Shown: positions 44,513 through 53,608 of the stretch, piece by piece | How positions within the stretch are numbered: the first letter of the stretch is position 1 | Layout: every line of letters begins with the position of its first letter | From: SAR324 cluster bacterium | GTDB lineage: Bacteria > SAR324 > XYD2-FULL-50-16 | Length of the DNA: 64,000 nt | Assembly: GCA_028282885.1 (NCBI GenBank) | Contig: JANQGX010000008.1 | Coordinates: 1-64,000, forward strand | Reading direction: 5' to 3' | Notes under the pieces: model-generated | What the model saw: the letters and a program-made list of their open reading frames with translations, nothing else | Told to the model about the DNA's origin: nothing | Databases searched by the model: none | Program-made: the position numbers and the translations under genes

Positions 44513-44647
44513 GGCGAGTACCTCCTTTGATTGATCAATCATGTTTTATAAACAACAGGGGAATTTATCAGCCTCCCATAGATCTGCGTCCCAAGAGAAC
44601 GAGATTCCTTTTATTGATGCCCTAACCATACCTGGTATTATACGCTA

Positions 44648-45310
44648 CTAGATTTTAGATACAAGCAGATCGATTGAGGCTTGATAGGGGAACTCCTTTC
44701 CGGCCGGTTCCCGTCTTATGTGCCTGGTTTCTGCGCAGTAAATAATTTTCCAATCACAGAAATAGCTCAATAGTTCTTCGGTGGTGAAATAATGTACATG
44801 AATATTGCGGTCGGCGAGAAAAAAGGTTCTCTTTTCTGTTTCCGGCAGAGTTTTGCTTCGCACATGATAACCAGAATCGGCTGTGGAGAGAACGCTGACA
44901 TAAAGGTAGCCACCGGGTTGAACACCTAGTATCATGCTGGAAATGATCTTTTCGTATTCTTCTTTTTTGAAAGCTTGTAAAACCAGTGCGGCAATAATCA
45001 GGCTGTAGTCGCCGGTCCCAATTACAAAATCCTGAATCCACGTCTTTTCGAATTTGAGTGATATACTCCGAAGGGATGCCTCCTCTTTGCATTTTTCTAT
45101 TGCTGCTTGCGAACAATCCACCAGGGAGACATCATATCCTTTTTCCGCGAACAAAATCGCATTTCTACCATTTCCACCACCCAGGTCCAATACCCTGCCT
45201 TTGGGGACCAACGGACAACAGCGCATCAATCCAAAGTCGGGAAACGCTTCTTCTCCCAGGTTTCCGTACAGGTACTCTCTATTCCATTTTTCTGTTGTTT
45301 TGGATTTCAC
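44648..45310 (-). CDS. Class I SAM-dependent methyltransferase (TehB-like)
   Basis: A 220-residue methyltransferase starting with GTG behind GGGGAGAAC. Motif I is RVLDLGGGNGRNAIL (about 39-53), with VSLVDCSQAAIEKCKEEA for the ribose-binding acidic loop and IIAALVLQAF for the third motif. It resembles TehB/UbiE-like small-molecule methyltransferases that work on tellurite, thiols or small acids. No neighbour suggests a pathway. Confidence 0.82.
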   Translation of the reverse strand: MKSKTTEKWNREYLYGNLGEEAFPDFGLMRCCPLVPKGRVLDLGGGNGRNAILFAEKGYDVSLVDCSQAAIEKCKEEASLRSISLKFEKTWIQDFVIGTGDYSLIIAALVLQAFKKEEYEKIISSMILGVQPGGYLYVSVLSTADSGYHVRSKTLPETEKRTFFLADRNIHVHYFTTEELLSYFCDWKIIYCAETRHIRREPAGKEFPYQASIDLLVSKI

Positions 45311-45676
45311 CGTTCTCCCCGCCGGGGTTTAAGAATAACAGAAATTATATCGTATCACGGGGGACCTTCCGATAATGAGCGGTCGTTTTTCTGTGAACAG
45401 TCTAGCAGGTGGCTACAATAGTAAATGGCTGGGATTCAATCCCGGAATCCGATCACACCTGATTCTTGAGGATCAGTTGAGATTTGTCAACAATAGATGT
45501 CCGAGTGTCACACTCCGTTTTGTTGGGTGCCTTTCGGATGTTAAAAGCCCTATACGAACTCACCTCACTTCATTATGATAGCAAACACCCGGTTAACCGA
45601 CCGGCAGGTTTCGGTCGAATGGTTTCCTTACGATCCGGACATAGACGTTAATTAACAATATCAGGGATGAACAGCT
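45311..45676. other. Intergenic region, no gene recognised
   Basis: 366 bp between divergent genes. Short open frames are present on the plus strand but lack start signals. A small palindrome GGGATT-C-AATCCC (45431-45443) is visible. Promoters for both flanking genes must lie here, but none stands out. Confidence 0.4.
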
Positions 45677-46777
45677 ATGAACAATAACGACATGTGGAAT
45701 CAAACCGCGCAGACAGTGGTTAATGCCGGTTTGATTCCGATTCCGATCAGCGAGACACTGATCGGGTTGTTGCAGGTGATGATGAGCCAGGAACAGGCAG
45801 ATTTTGTCAGGCATTTTGACAAACCGTCGTTGAATATTGACCAGTTAAAAGAACGATCCGATCTGGCTGAGCATGAACTCATGAAAATGCTGGACAGCCT
45901 GATGTTTGACGGTATTGTCGTGGGCATCCCCAGTCGCAGCACGGGGATCATGGTCTACAGGTTACTTGGCCCTTTTCCCGGGATGTTCGAATACACTAAT
46001 CTGAGAGGTGAGACAGGCGAGAAGCAGAAGAAGCTGGCGCGCTTGTTTGAAAAACTGTTTGATGAAATGAGAAATTTTACCCAGGAAAATTATGATCTTT
46101 ATGTCAAGCATGCCAGGGAATTTCCACCAATTGTCCGGGTGGTGCCTATTGAAGAGGAGATTGCAGGTCCAGCAACTGACAAAATCATGCCGATTGAAGA
46201 AGTCTCGGGAATCATTGATAAGTTTGATGAGATAGCAGTTGCGCACTGTTATTGTCGTCACTCAAAAGATCTGGTGGACGAATCCTGCAGTATCACTGAT
46301 GAACGGCTCAACTGCCTGCTGTTGGGAAAGAGTGCACAGTTTGCCAGTGAATACAAGTTTGCCCGGATGATCTCAAAAGAAGAAGCCAAGGCAATACTGA
46401 TCAAATCCTCTGATGAAGGCTTGGTACACAAGGCATTCCACATCCATCTGGATACGGGACGTGATGAAGAGGCCATCTGCAATTGCTGCAAATGCTGTTG
46501 TGGACCGTTTCAATTATACTACCGTGGCGTGTCGGCATATCATTGTCACACCAATTATCTCGCAGAAATCGATGATGATCGTTGTACGCTTTGTGAAGAA
46601 TGTATCGAGGCCTGTCCGATGGAGACGATTGAGCTGTCGGATGATCGCGTTATCGTTGGCGAATCAAAATGCATCGGCTGTGGCGTTTGCGCCCACCAGT
46701 GTTCGGAAGACGCCATAGTCATGAAAAGGACAGAATCGCGCCAGGTTTTTGTTCCACCTCCAAGGGTCGAAGCCTGA
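45677..46777 (+). CDS. Cysteine-rich iron-sulfur protein with two C-terminal [4Fe-4S] ferredoxin motifs
   Basis: A 366-residue cytoplasmic redox protein. Its N-terminal 120 residues are helical and carry a winged-helix-like segment (NIDQLKERSDLAEHELMKML, with FDGIVVG). A middle region contains HCYCRHSKDLVDESC, RLNCLL and an unusual dense cluster CNCCKCCCGPF. Two ferredoxin-type motifs follow: CTLCEECIEACP and CIGCGVCAHQC. I do not recognise a named family; 4Fe-4S proteins of this layout occur in anaerobic and delta-like bacteria. The central cysteines could hold a third cluster or another metal. It is a single gene, so its partner is unknown. Confidence 0.8.
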   Translation: MNNNDMWNQTAQTVVNAGLIPIPISETLIGLLQVMMSQEQADFVRHFDKPSLNIDQLKERSDLAEHELMKMLDSLMFDGIVVGIPSRSTGIMVYRLLGPFPGMFEYTNLRGETGEKQKKLARLFEKLFDEMRNFTQENYDLYVKHAREFPPIVRVVPIEEEIAGPATDKIMPIEEVSGIIDKFDEIAVAHCYCRHSKDLVDESCSITDERLNCLLLGKSAQFASEYKFARMISKEEAKAILIKSSDEGLVHKAFHIHLDTGRDEEAICNCCKCCCGPFQLYYRGVSAYHCHTNYLAEIDDDRCTLCEECIEACPMETIELSDDRVIVGESKCIGCGVCAHQCSEDAIVMKRTESRQVFVPPPRVEA

Positions 46778-47104
46778 ATCTTGTGCTACTCGAGATCAAA
46801 AATCGATGATGATCCCCGGGACATATTCGGTGTTCTCTAAATCGTTATCGTATAACTAATGGATTCACTGCATTTGGCTTGTGCAATTGAATGGAAAGCC
46901 GATTTGTTTGTCACATCGGACAAATAACAATTTGACACTGCTGTCAAGTCAGGACTTCAATCAGAGTACCTCGGCTAAAAAGTAGGTTAGCGCGGTCGTA
47001 CTTAACTTTTTTTTTCACCAGGATACACAAACCAATAACCATACTCGGACCTGATCACCGGTTGTTGTTACTCAAATAAGTTACATCAAAAAGCAAAAAA
47101 CAGA
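46778..47104. other. Intergenic region with a perfect palindrome
   Basis: These 327 bp contain TTGACA-CTGC-TGTCAA (46932-46947), an exact 6-4-6 inverted repeat that may be an operator, and a run of nine T's (about 47007) without a stable stem. No gene is visible. The region should hold the promoter of the β-barrel gene at 47105. Confidence 0.45.
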
Positions 47105-47872
47105 ATGGAGAAATGCTATTCATTTGTTATTGTTTTTGTTTTATTTGCCTCCAATCTCGTGGCACTTGATTTCACTGACATATCCCTAAACATCGGTGCT
47201 CTTTATATCAATGCAACTTTCGATGCGGATGTGGATTTTCAAAGTGAAAATTCTATCGATGCCCACATCGGGTTTGTAACGGAAACAATTGCCCCCGACT
47301 TTTCCGCTTCGTTTTCATTAGCCCGATTTAAATCGTCGTCTCTGCTGATTAGAGCGTTTTTGACTAAATTTCAGAGTACAAATCAGTTACTTGGATCATC
47401 TTATCTTAATAGCTCCGATGCATCTGATACTGTGTTAGATGTTGACTCACAAGTTGAAGTCGTACAGCTTTATGTTCAACCGATCTGGCTGTTCAGGATG
47501 AAAAAACCACATCAGGAGCCGATACTATTTGAGTTTGGAGTCGGAGGGCTCACCTATTGGACAGTAACCGGAAATGGCTATATTACTGAAGAGACGAGTA
47601 ACGAAAGGTGTGCCCAAACGGTTTCGGAGATTAAAGAAGCCGGAGAAGCAAGCAGAGAGCAGCTCAGCAGGATTGAAACATATTGCGAAAAAGTAAATAT
47701 CCAGGATTCCAAATCCAATCCTTCTCAGTTTGCACCTTTCGGTAAGATTTCGATTTACGATTTCTATCTTTCTGCAACTCTGGAAACAATTGCCATGATT
47801 CCTTTCTTGAATTCAGAAGCCAGTCCAATCTCTTCATACAGATTAGCAATGGGATACGAAACCACGTTTTAA
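47105..47872 (+). CDS. Putative outer-membrane protein of unknown function
   Basis: A 255-residue protein with a signal peptide (about 1-20, cleavage near NLVA) and alternating β-rich segments; it ends in ETTF with a terminal aromatic residue, typical of β-barrels. A central region (about 155-205) contains two Cys around a charged helix, a likely extracellular loop. It is similar in style, though not clearly in sequence, to the β-barrel pair at the left of the window. Function is unknown. The ATG follows only a weak ribosome site. Confidence 0.65.
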   Translation: MEKCYSFVIVFVLFASNLVALDFTDISLNIGALYINATFDADVDFQSENSIDAHIGFVTETIAPDFSASFSLARFKSSSLLIRAFLTKFQSTNQLLGSSYLNSSDASDTVLDVDSQVEVVQLYVQPIWLFRMKKPHQEPILFEFGVGGLTYWTVTGNGYITEETSNERCAQTVSEIKEAGEASREQLSRIETYCEKVNIQDSKSNPSQFAPFGKISIYDFYLSATLETIAMIPFLNSEASPISSYRLAMGYETTF

Positions 47873-47997
47873 ACGTTAGTCTCACAATAAGGCCAGTAGC
47901 AGGTGCAGCTAGGACTGGAGCTATGGACCAGTAAAACTGCCAGCTGAAATTCAAAACAACAATCAAACCTGATCCTGATTCAATAATGGAGAATTAA

Positions 47998-48615
47998 ATG
48001 ACGATTGAAACTGCATTTGCTTTGATGGTTGCCATGATTGTTTCTGCTGCCGTACCCGGGCCCGGTGTTTTTGCCTGTATTGCCAAAGCGCTCGGTTCGG
48101 GCTTTAAGGCTTCTTTGTATGTTATTTCCGGGATTGTGATAGGCAATGTTATTTTTCTTATGTTTGCGATTTTGGGGCTAGCTGCCGTTGCACAAATGCT
48201 GGGTGAAATGTTTATTTTGATCAAATGGGCCGGGGGAGCATATCTTTTTTGGCTTGGATGGAAAATGTGGAAGTCGGAACCCCAAATTTCTGATACCCGG
48301 AAACCACAGGATGAAAAAAAGAGTTCAGGCTTGGTTGGAGGGTTATTCATACCCTTCAGCAATCCGAAAGTCATCCTGTTTTATGTGAGTCTCCTGCCAA
48401 CTTTCATGGACCTTTCCGCCCTGGTTTATTATGAAATTATCGTGGCAGCCTTCCTGATAGCCATTGCCCTGGTTATTGTGTTGACGATCTACTCATTCAT
48501 CGCTTCACGTACAAGAAGCTTTTTTTCGAATCGCAAGGCGATGAAGAATGTTAATCGAGGTGCAGGCATAACCATGATGGGGACCGGAGTGATTATCGCT
48601 ACACAATCCCAATAA
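47998..48615 (+). CDS. LysE/RhtB-family amino-acid exporter
   Basis: A 205-residue inner-membrane protein with about six hydrophobic segments. It begins with the family pattern AFALMVAMIVSAAVPGPGVFACIAKALGSGFKA (in parts), then GGAYLFWLGWKMW and the second-half FSNPKVILFYVSLLP. LysE/RhtB members export amino acids such as lysine, homoserine or threonine. It is preceded by GGAG and stands alone on the strand. Specificity cannot be predicted. Confidence 0.9.
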   Translation: MTIETAFALMVAMIVSAAVPGPGVFACIAKALGSGFKASLYVISGIVIGNVIFLMFAILGLAAVAQMLGEMFILIKWAGGAYLFWLGWKMWKSEPQISDTRKPQDEKKSSGLVGGLFIPFSNPKVILFYVSLLPTFMDLSALVYYEIIVAAFLIAIALVIVLTIYSFIASRTRSFFSNRKAMKNVNRGAGITMMGTGVIIATQSQ

Positions 48616-48774
48616 CCGGAACCTTGACTAAAGGGCAACTTTACCGTTCAAGTCAGTCTGTCTGCATCTAATCGGGGTAAACTCTATTGACGCCCCGATC
48701 CCAATCTCCCATTGATAAATCCCAGTGGTTTTTTTATTGACATTTCCATTTGAGGTTGTAGACTACCGCATAAG

Positions 48775-48808
48775 TTGTATATAACAAATTTAATTGTATG
48801 TAACAAAT
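48775..48808 (+). promoter_or_regulatory. Direct-repeat GntR-type operator candidates
   Basis: Two copies of TTGTATRTAACAAAT start at 48775 and 48794, 19 bp apart. Each contains the inverted half-sites TTGT-N5-ACAA, as GntR/HutC operators often do. They lie about 200 bp before the GntR gene. A TTGACA at 48737 followed after 16 bp by a weak TAGACT could be the promoter that they control. The rest of the 387-bp gap (48616-49002) shows no gene. Confidence 0.5.
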
Positions 48809-49002
48809 ATATGCACTACAATTAGATAGCCAAGCCTTGCCAGCGTGAATGCCGAGGCCCGGACAGGTATAAGGGTGAATGAGTCGGATCGATTGGATTT
48901 GAGAATAGAGAAAGCACAGGCTGATTCGCCGGATCTATTGCGATTCGGGAAGCAATATTTTTTAATAGTATCGTGATATCAAACCGTTGGAAAACAGATA
49001 CA

Positions 49003-49791
49003 ATGAGTGAAGAGCAAACTCCAAAATACATTCATGTTTACAGGAAACTGCGCCAACTTATTGAAGAGGGTTATGCGCCTATCGGATCCAAACTACCACC
49101 GGAAAGCAACCTTGTTGAAACCTATCAAGCAAGCCGGATAACAATCAGAAAAGCCCTGGGCTTGCTGGTGCATGAAGGTTTTGTACAAAGCAAACGGGGC
49201 AGCGGTCACCGGGTGGTTTCTAATCGGGTGATATCATCAAGTTGTTTTACATCTTTTACCGAAATGGTATTGGCTGCCGGAATGCAGCCATCCACCCAAA
49301 TCATTCAGATCAAAACGGTCCTTGCACGGAGTTTTATCAATCAGACCTTACCCACCGGCATCAAAGATAACGAAAAATTGGTCCTGGTTGAGAGACTGCG
49401 TCTGGTTGATCGGATTCCTAAAATCGTGATGCGTGCCTGGATTCCCAAACGATTGGTACCGGGATTAAAAGAAGAGGATTTTGCCTGCAACGGGCGGGAG
49501 CAATCTATCCTGAGTTTACTGCAGAGAAAATACGGTTTGTCCATCGATTATGGCTCAGAGGAGATCAGGCCGGTGTTACCGAATGAAAGAATCGCCGATT
49601 TGTTACAGATCCCCCCCGACAGACCCATAATCCGACATTTTTGTGCGGTATTTTCCCGTACGGAAACACTGATTATGTACGAAGAGTCGTTTCGTGTTGA
49701 TGTCCTGTTTTTTGAATTGAACGGTGCCGAACGGAAGTTACAGATGAAACTTAACCAGTCTTTGGAGAGTATTGTTTATGAATCGTCTTGA
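49003..49791 (+). CDS. GntR-family regulator with UTRA domain (HutC subfamily)
   Basis: A 262-residue transcription factor, start chosen at the ATG at 49003 (a GTG 10 codons upstream is alternative). The winged helix is clear: IHVYRKLRQLIEEGYAPIGSKLPPESNLVETYQASRITIRKAL (read in parts), then GFVQSKRGSGHRV. The rest is a UTRA ligand domain, which usually binds sugars or sugar phosphates. It heads the sugar operon (epimerase, DhaL, DhaK, aldolase) and probably represses it through the TTGT-N5-ACAA repeats. Confidence 0.88.
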   Translation: MSEEQTPKYIHVYRKLRQLIEEGYAPIGSKLPPESNLVETYQASRITIRKALGLLVHEGFVQSKRGSGHRVVSNRVISSSCFTSFTEMVLAAGMQPSTQIIQIKTVLARSFINQTLPTGIKDNEKLVLVERLRLVDRIPKIVMRAWIPKRLVPGLKEEDFACNGREQSILSLLQRKYGLSIDYGSEEIRPVLPNERIADLLQIPPDRPIIRHFCAVFSRTETLIMYEESFRVDVLFFELNGAERKLQMKLNQSLESIVYESS

Positions 49792-49865
49792 TCAGCGAGA
49801 AAATATGTTGGCAATTCTGCCAGATATCCAATACGGCTTTTACTTGTAAACAAACGAGGAAAACA

Positions 49866-50705
49866 ATGAAGATAGGCATTCACCTGGCATTATGGATGAA
49901 CACCTGGAATGATGACATTCTGCCCTATGCCTCCAAGGCAAGCGAGATTGGCTATGATGGGGTTGAACTGTCCTTGTTGGGAGACGTTAATACAAACGCA
50001 CAGAAAGTCGGAAATGAGATCAGGTCCATGGGGCTGGAAATAACCTGTGCTACCGGATTGGCTCCGGAAACCGATATTGCTGCTTTGGATGAAACCCCAC
50101 GTAAAGCCGGGATAAGAACCATGAAAGAGGCCATCGCAACGACCAGCCAACTGGGGGCCGATCAGCTAGCAGGCGTGATTTACGCAGCTTGGGGAGTTAC
50201 GGATTGGGAAAACCGGAAAGAGCGGTTGAAATGGTCTGCTGACAGTTTGTTTGAGATTTCGAAAACCGCTGAGCAATATGAAGTTCATTTGGGACTTGAA
50301 GCCATCAACCGATATGAGTCCGATCTGCTGAATACCGCAGAACAGGCATTGGAGTTGACCCGGCAAATTGATTCGCCATGGTTTGGAGTGCATCTGGACA
50401 GCTATCATATGAATATCGAAGAAAAGGATCCGGCATCAGCCATCCTGGCATGTGGATCTCTCTTGAAACATTATCATGTTGTTGACAATGATCGGGGTGT
50501 TCCGGGGACGGGTAAGATTGATTTCCCAAGTCAGGCTGAAGCGTTAAGAAAAATTGACTATGAGGGATGGATTACCTGTGAGATGTTTGTCCAGGCTTGT
50601 TTGCCGGTCAGTCCGGATCTTAATATATGGCGACCGATCGAATCAGATCCGGATACTGCTGCTGTTTCCGCGTTAAACAATATCAAAAGGTTATTCAATG
50701 GATAA
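49866..50705 (+). CDS. Sugar phosphate isomerase/epimerase-like, D-tagatose/D-psicose 3-epimerase type
   Basis: A 279-residue TIM-barrel enzyme of the xylose-isomerase-like family. The ATG at 49866 after GAGGAAAAC is the start. The metal ligands of ketose 3-epimerases align: Glu145 in GLEAINRY, Asp178 in HLDSYHMNIEE, His204 in HYHVVD and Glu239 in ITCEMF, and the RGVPGTGKIDF segment holds the substrate-binding Arg210. It would interconvert ketoses at C3. Its end overlaps the DhaL gene by 8 bp, so it is part of one operon. Confidence 0.85.
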   Translation: MKIGIHLALWMNTWNDDILPYASKASEIGYDGVELSLLGDVNTNAQKVGNEIRSMGLEITCATGLAPETDIAALDETPRKAGIRTMKEAIATTSQLGADQLAGVIYAAWGVTDWENRKERLKWSADSLFEISKTAEQYEVHLGLEAINRYESDLLNTAEQALELTRQIDSPWFGVHLDSYHMNIEEKDPASAILACGSLLKHYHVVDNDRGVPGTGKIDFPSQAEALRKIDYEGWITCEMFVQACLPVSPDLNIWRPIESDPDTAAVSALNNIKRLFNG

Positions 50706-51333
50706 GCAAGCCGCCAAATTGTATTTTCAACAACTCAATGAGTTTTTTCAGTCTAACAAGGATGAACTGAATCGATTGGATGCCGCCGTTGGAGATGGAG
50801 ATCATGGGTCGACTCTGTCCAGGGGAATGAAGGCTGGTTATGAAGCCACTAAGGGCTCCGATTCCCAATGCGCGGAACTGTTTGTTGAAGCGGCGAAGGC
50901 CTTCCAGGACGCTACCGGTGGAGCCAGTGGAATTTTGTTTTCAGGTATTTTTCAGGGGATCGGAAACAGCGGTAAAGGATGTGAAACACTAACCCTGAAC
51001 CATGTTTATGAGGGATTACAATTTGCTGTCGGTCAGATCAAGATTATTGGAGAAGCATCCGTTGGGGATAAGACAATGCTGGATGCCCTTGCCCCGGCAG
51101 TCGAAGAATTGAATCGGGTAAAAGCCTCGAAAGAGGATACCGCCCTGGAACAGGTGGTACAGGCAGCTCAAAAAGGAGCATCAGCAACCATTGGCATGGC
51201 TGCCAGGATGGGTCGTTCAAGATATGTTGCTGACGGCGGGAAGGGACATATCGATCCGGGAGCGCAATCTGTTGTGTATCTATTGACCATTCTTCATCAA
51301 TGCTGGAGCAATCCCTTTAGATCAGAGATATAA
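50698..51333 (+). CDS. Dihydroxyacetone-kinase DhaL-like (ADP-binding) subunit
   Basis: A 211-residue all-helical nucleotide-binding subunit. It shows the Mg-ADP motif LDAAVGDGDHG (D28, D33, D35, H36), then TGGASGILFSG, SVGDKTMLDALAP and the C-terminal RMGRSRYVADGGKGHIDPGAQS, all conserved in DhaL. It starts 8 bp inside the epimerase gene and ends just before DhaK, so gene order is L then K. No DhaM phosphotransferase is in the window, so the phosphate donor (ATP directly, or PEP via DhaM elsewhere) is open. Confidence 0.9.
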   Translation: MDKQAAKLYFQQLNEFFQSNKDELNRLDAAVGDGDHGSTLSRGMKAGYEATKGSDSQCAELFVEAAKAFQDATGGASGILFSGIFQGIGNSGKGCETLTLNHVYEGLQFAVGQIKIIGEASVGDKTMLDALAPAVEELNRVKASKEDTALEQVVQAAQKGASATIGMAARMGRSRYVADGGKGHIDPGAQSVVYLLTILHQCWSNPFRSEI

Positions 51334-51334
51334 T

Positions 51335-52336
51335 ATGAAAAAGATAATCAACAACCCCGATCACATCGTCGATGAAATGATTGAAGGATATGTGTCTGCC
51401 TATCCCGATATTGTAAAGTGTCACGAAAAAAATTCGCGAATTGTCATGAGAGCCAATCCAAAACCGACCGACAAAGTGAGGATAATCATTGGCAACGGTT
51501 CAGGGCATGAGCCAATAGCCATGGGTTGGGTTGGTGAAGGAATGCTTGATGCCAATGCGGTTGGTGAGTTGTTTGCAGCACCATCTCCTTCCCTAATACA
51601 AGAGACCATCGAGGCCGTAGATACCGGCGCAGGTGTATTAGTACTGATTTCCAACCATTCCGGCGACCTTATCAACTCAAAAAGTGCACTAGTCAACGCA
51701 AAAGCCGCCGGGTGTAATGTTGACATGCTGGTAATGTACGACGACATCTCTTCAGCTCCCAGGGAAGACAGCAGGAACCGACGTGGGGCGGCCGGCACAA
51801 CTTTTATTTATAAAATTCTGGGTGCCTTTGCAGAACAGGGTGCGTCCTTGATCGAATTGAAGCATTTGGGAGAAACGATTCGCGATCACACTTGCACCCT
51901 GGGTGTTTCAGTGAATCCGGGGATTTCACCGCTTACCGGGCAAGAGATGTTTTCCCTGCCTGATGACAAAATTTATGTCGGCATGGGAGTGCACGGTGAA
52001 CCCGGAATAGCCGAGCTCGAAATGACATCCTGCGATGAAATTGTCGAATTCGTGATGAGCAAAATTCTGTCGGATCTCCCTTTTCAGTCCGGTGATCGCG
52101 TTTTGGTCATGGTAAATAACATGGGAGGTTCAACATTAATGGAACAGCTCATTATCTATCGTAAAATCGATAGTATTTTAAAGAGAGGGAACATCGAGGC
52201 GCTTTCACCGTTAATCGGCGCACTGGTCACTACCCAGGAAACCGCAGGGTTTTCGATATCACTTTGCAAAGTGACGCCGCAAATGGAAGCACTATGGAAT
52301 GCTCCCTTTAAAGTACCGTTCTTCTACAAAGTATAA
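51335..52336 (+). CDS. Dihydroxyacetone-kinase DhaK-like (substrate-binding) subunit
   Basis: A 333-residue subunit that binds the keto substrate. Key residues are present: GNGSGHEP (His58), NHSGD (Asp111, catalytic base) and the covalent-binding His220 in GMGVHGEPG, corresponding to E. coli H218. The overall order is that of DhaK. In this operon the true substrate is probably a longer ketose rather than dihydroxyacetone, phosphorylated at the C1 hydroxyl; related kinases act on erythrulose. It is 1 bp after the DhaL stop and 30 bp before the aldolase. Confidence 0.9.
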   Translation: MKKIINNPDHIVDEMIEGYVSAYPDIVKCHEKNSRIVMRANPKPTDKVRIIIGNGSGHEPIAMGWVGEGMLDANAVGELFAAPSPSLIQETIEAVDTGAGVLVLISNHSGDLINSKSALVNAKAAGCNVDMLVMYDDISSAPREDSRNRRGAAGTTFIYKILGAFAEQGASLIELKHLGETIRDHTCTLGVSVNPGISPLTGQEMFSLPDDKIYVGMGVHGEPGIAELEMTSCDEIVEFVMSKILSDLPFQSGDRVLVMVNNMGGSTLMEQLIIYRKIDSILKRGNIEALSPLIGALVTTQETAGFSISLCKVTPQMEALWNAPFKVPFFYKV

Positions 52337-52366
52337 TCAATACTTTTTAAAAATAAAGTTGGGTAA

Positions 52367-53374
52367 ATGAATCACGAGATATGTTCGGGTAAAAGGAATC
52401 GGTTAAAATCATGTCTTACGCCTGACGACGGGTTTATGGCGGCAGTTGCAATTGATCAGGGATCAAGTCTGCAGGATCTGCTCTTGCAATCGCAGAAAAC
52501 GAAAGGCAGTCCCGATAAGCCGGATTTAGAAACATTTAAAACTACATTAACAGAGCACTTCAGCCGTCATACCTCGGCGATGCTTTTTGATTTTCGATAT
52601 GGAGATGCCTGCCAGAAGATTGCAGATCCGGAATCGGGAGTGATCCGGGCTTATGAAACAGACGTATATGCAACAGGTTCCCTGGATCGTTTGACAGCAA
52701 TTCCTCACAATCAAAGCGTCATTCGGTTAAAGGAGAAAAGGGCCAATGCGATTAAACTGTACCTCTATTATGACCCGGATGACTCGTCCGATGTTAACGA
52801 TCAAAAGCATGCCTTGGTGGAAAAGGTTGGTGCCGAATGTTACGCCCATCAGATGCCCTTTTTGTTTGAACCGCTTACTTACCGTCGGGACACTGATCCG
52901 GCTGGAGAGTCGTATGTAAAAATAAAACCCGACCTGGTCGCAAGAGCGATGAAAGAGTTCTCCAAGAAACGCTACCTTGTCGACATACTCAAGGTGGAAC
53001 TTCCGGTGAATATTAAAACGGTTGAAGGATTTGCTTCCGACGGGAGTTCAGCATTATTTACACATGAGGATGCCCTAAACCATTTTCGAACTTGTGCCGA
53101 TTCAACTCACCTTCCGTTTATCTACCTCAGCGGAGGCGTTACTTTTGATGAGTTTAAGGGATCATTGAAACTGGCAAACCAGGCGGAAGTGAGTTATGCC
53201 GGATTTTTGTGCGGCAGGGCCATTTGGCATGACGCAATCGAACAATATGCCAATTTCGGGAGCGTGGGATTGGAGCAGTGGGCTTTGGAAACCGGCGTTC
53301 CGAGATTAAATGAACTCAAAGCCATAGCAGAGGGGCATGCGAAGATCGACTTAGATGCCATAAGTTCCGCATAA
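52367..53374 (+). CDS. Tagatose-bisphosphate-aldolase-like class I aldolase (LacD/YihT family)
   Basis: A 335-residue class I aldolase. The Schiff-base Lys is K209 in DILKVELPVN, and Glu168 in PFLFEPLTY matches the acidic catalytic residue of LacD. The enzyme should cleave a ketose 1-phosphate (or 1,6-bisphosphate) to DHAP and an aldehyde; family relatives use tagatose-1,6-bisphosphate or sulfofructose-1-phosphate. It is the last gene of the epimerase–DhaLK operon, which ends in a terminator 40 bp downstream. Confidence 0.88.
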   Translation: MNHEICSGKRNRLKSCLTPDDGFMAAVAIDQGSSLQDLLLQSQKTKGSPDKPDLETFKTTLTEHFSRHTSAMLFDFRYGDACQKIADPESGVIRAYETDVYATGSLDRLTAIPHNQSVIRLKEKRANAIKLYLYYDPDDSSDVNDQKHALVEKVGAECYAHQMPFLFEPLTYRRDTDPAGESYVKIKPDLVARAMKEFSKKRYLVDILKVELPVNIKTVEGFASDGSSALFTHEDALNHFRTCADSTHLPFIYLSGGVTFDEFKGSLKLANQAEVSYAGFLCGRAIWHDAIEQYANFGSVGLEQWALETGVPRLNELKAIAEGHAKIDLDAISSA

Positions 53375-53413
53375 TCGCTGACGCTCTTCAGTCCAAAGCA
53401 ATTGTGCGAACTG

Positions 53414-53439
53414 TGGCATGGTTGAGATGCCATTTTTTT
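53414..53439 (+). terminator. Rho-independent terminator after the aldolase gene
   Basis: TGGCAT (53414-53419), a 7-nt loop and ATGCCA (53427-53432) form a perfect 6-bp stem followed by seven T's. It separates the catabolic operon from the transporter operon. Just beyond it, TTCTGA and TCAGAA (53460-53482) form an 11-nt-spaced inverted repeat that may be an operator. Confidence 0.8.
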
Positions 53440-53608
53440 CAAATCAGGGTTGGGTATATTTCTGAAATGATCGATATCAGAAGTAACCCCCCTTCCAATT
53501 AAATTAATCCAGATAAGGAGGAAATCGAAGCGATTTTTTTAGCCCGTGAGACATCAGAATTTGATAACAAGTTTAACCAACTCAACAAAATTTGGAGGAG
53601 AAAGAATT

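Noticed and set aside
53546-53608. Extended N-terminus of the YnjB-like binding protein
   Set aside because: The start at 53609 has a strong ribosome site and directly begins the signal peptide.
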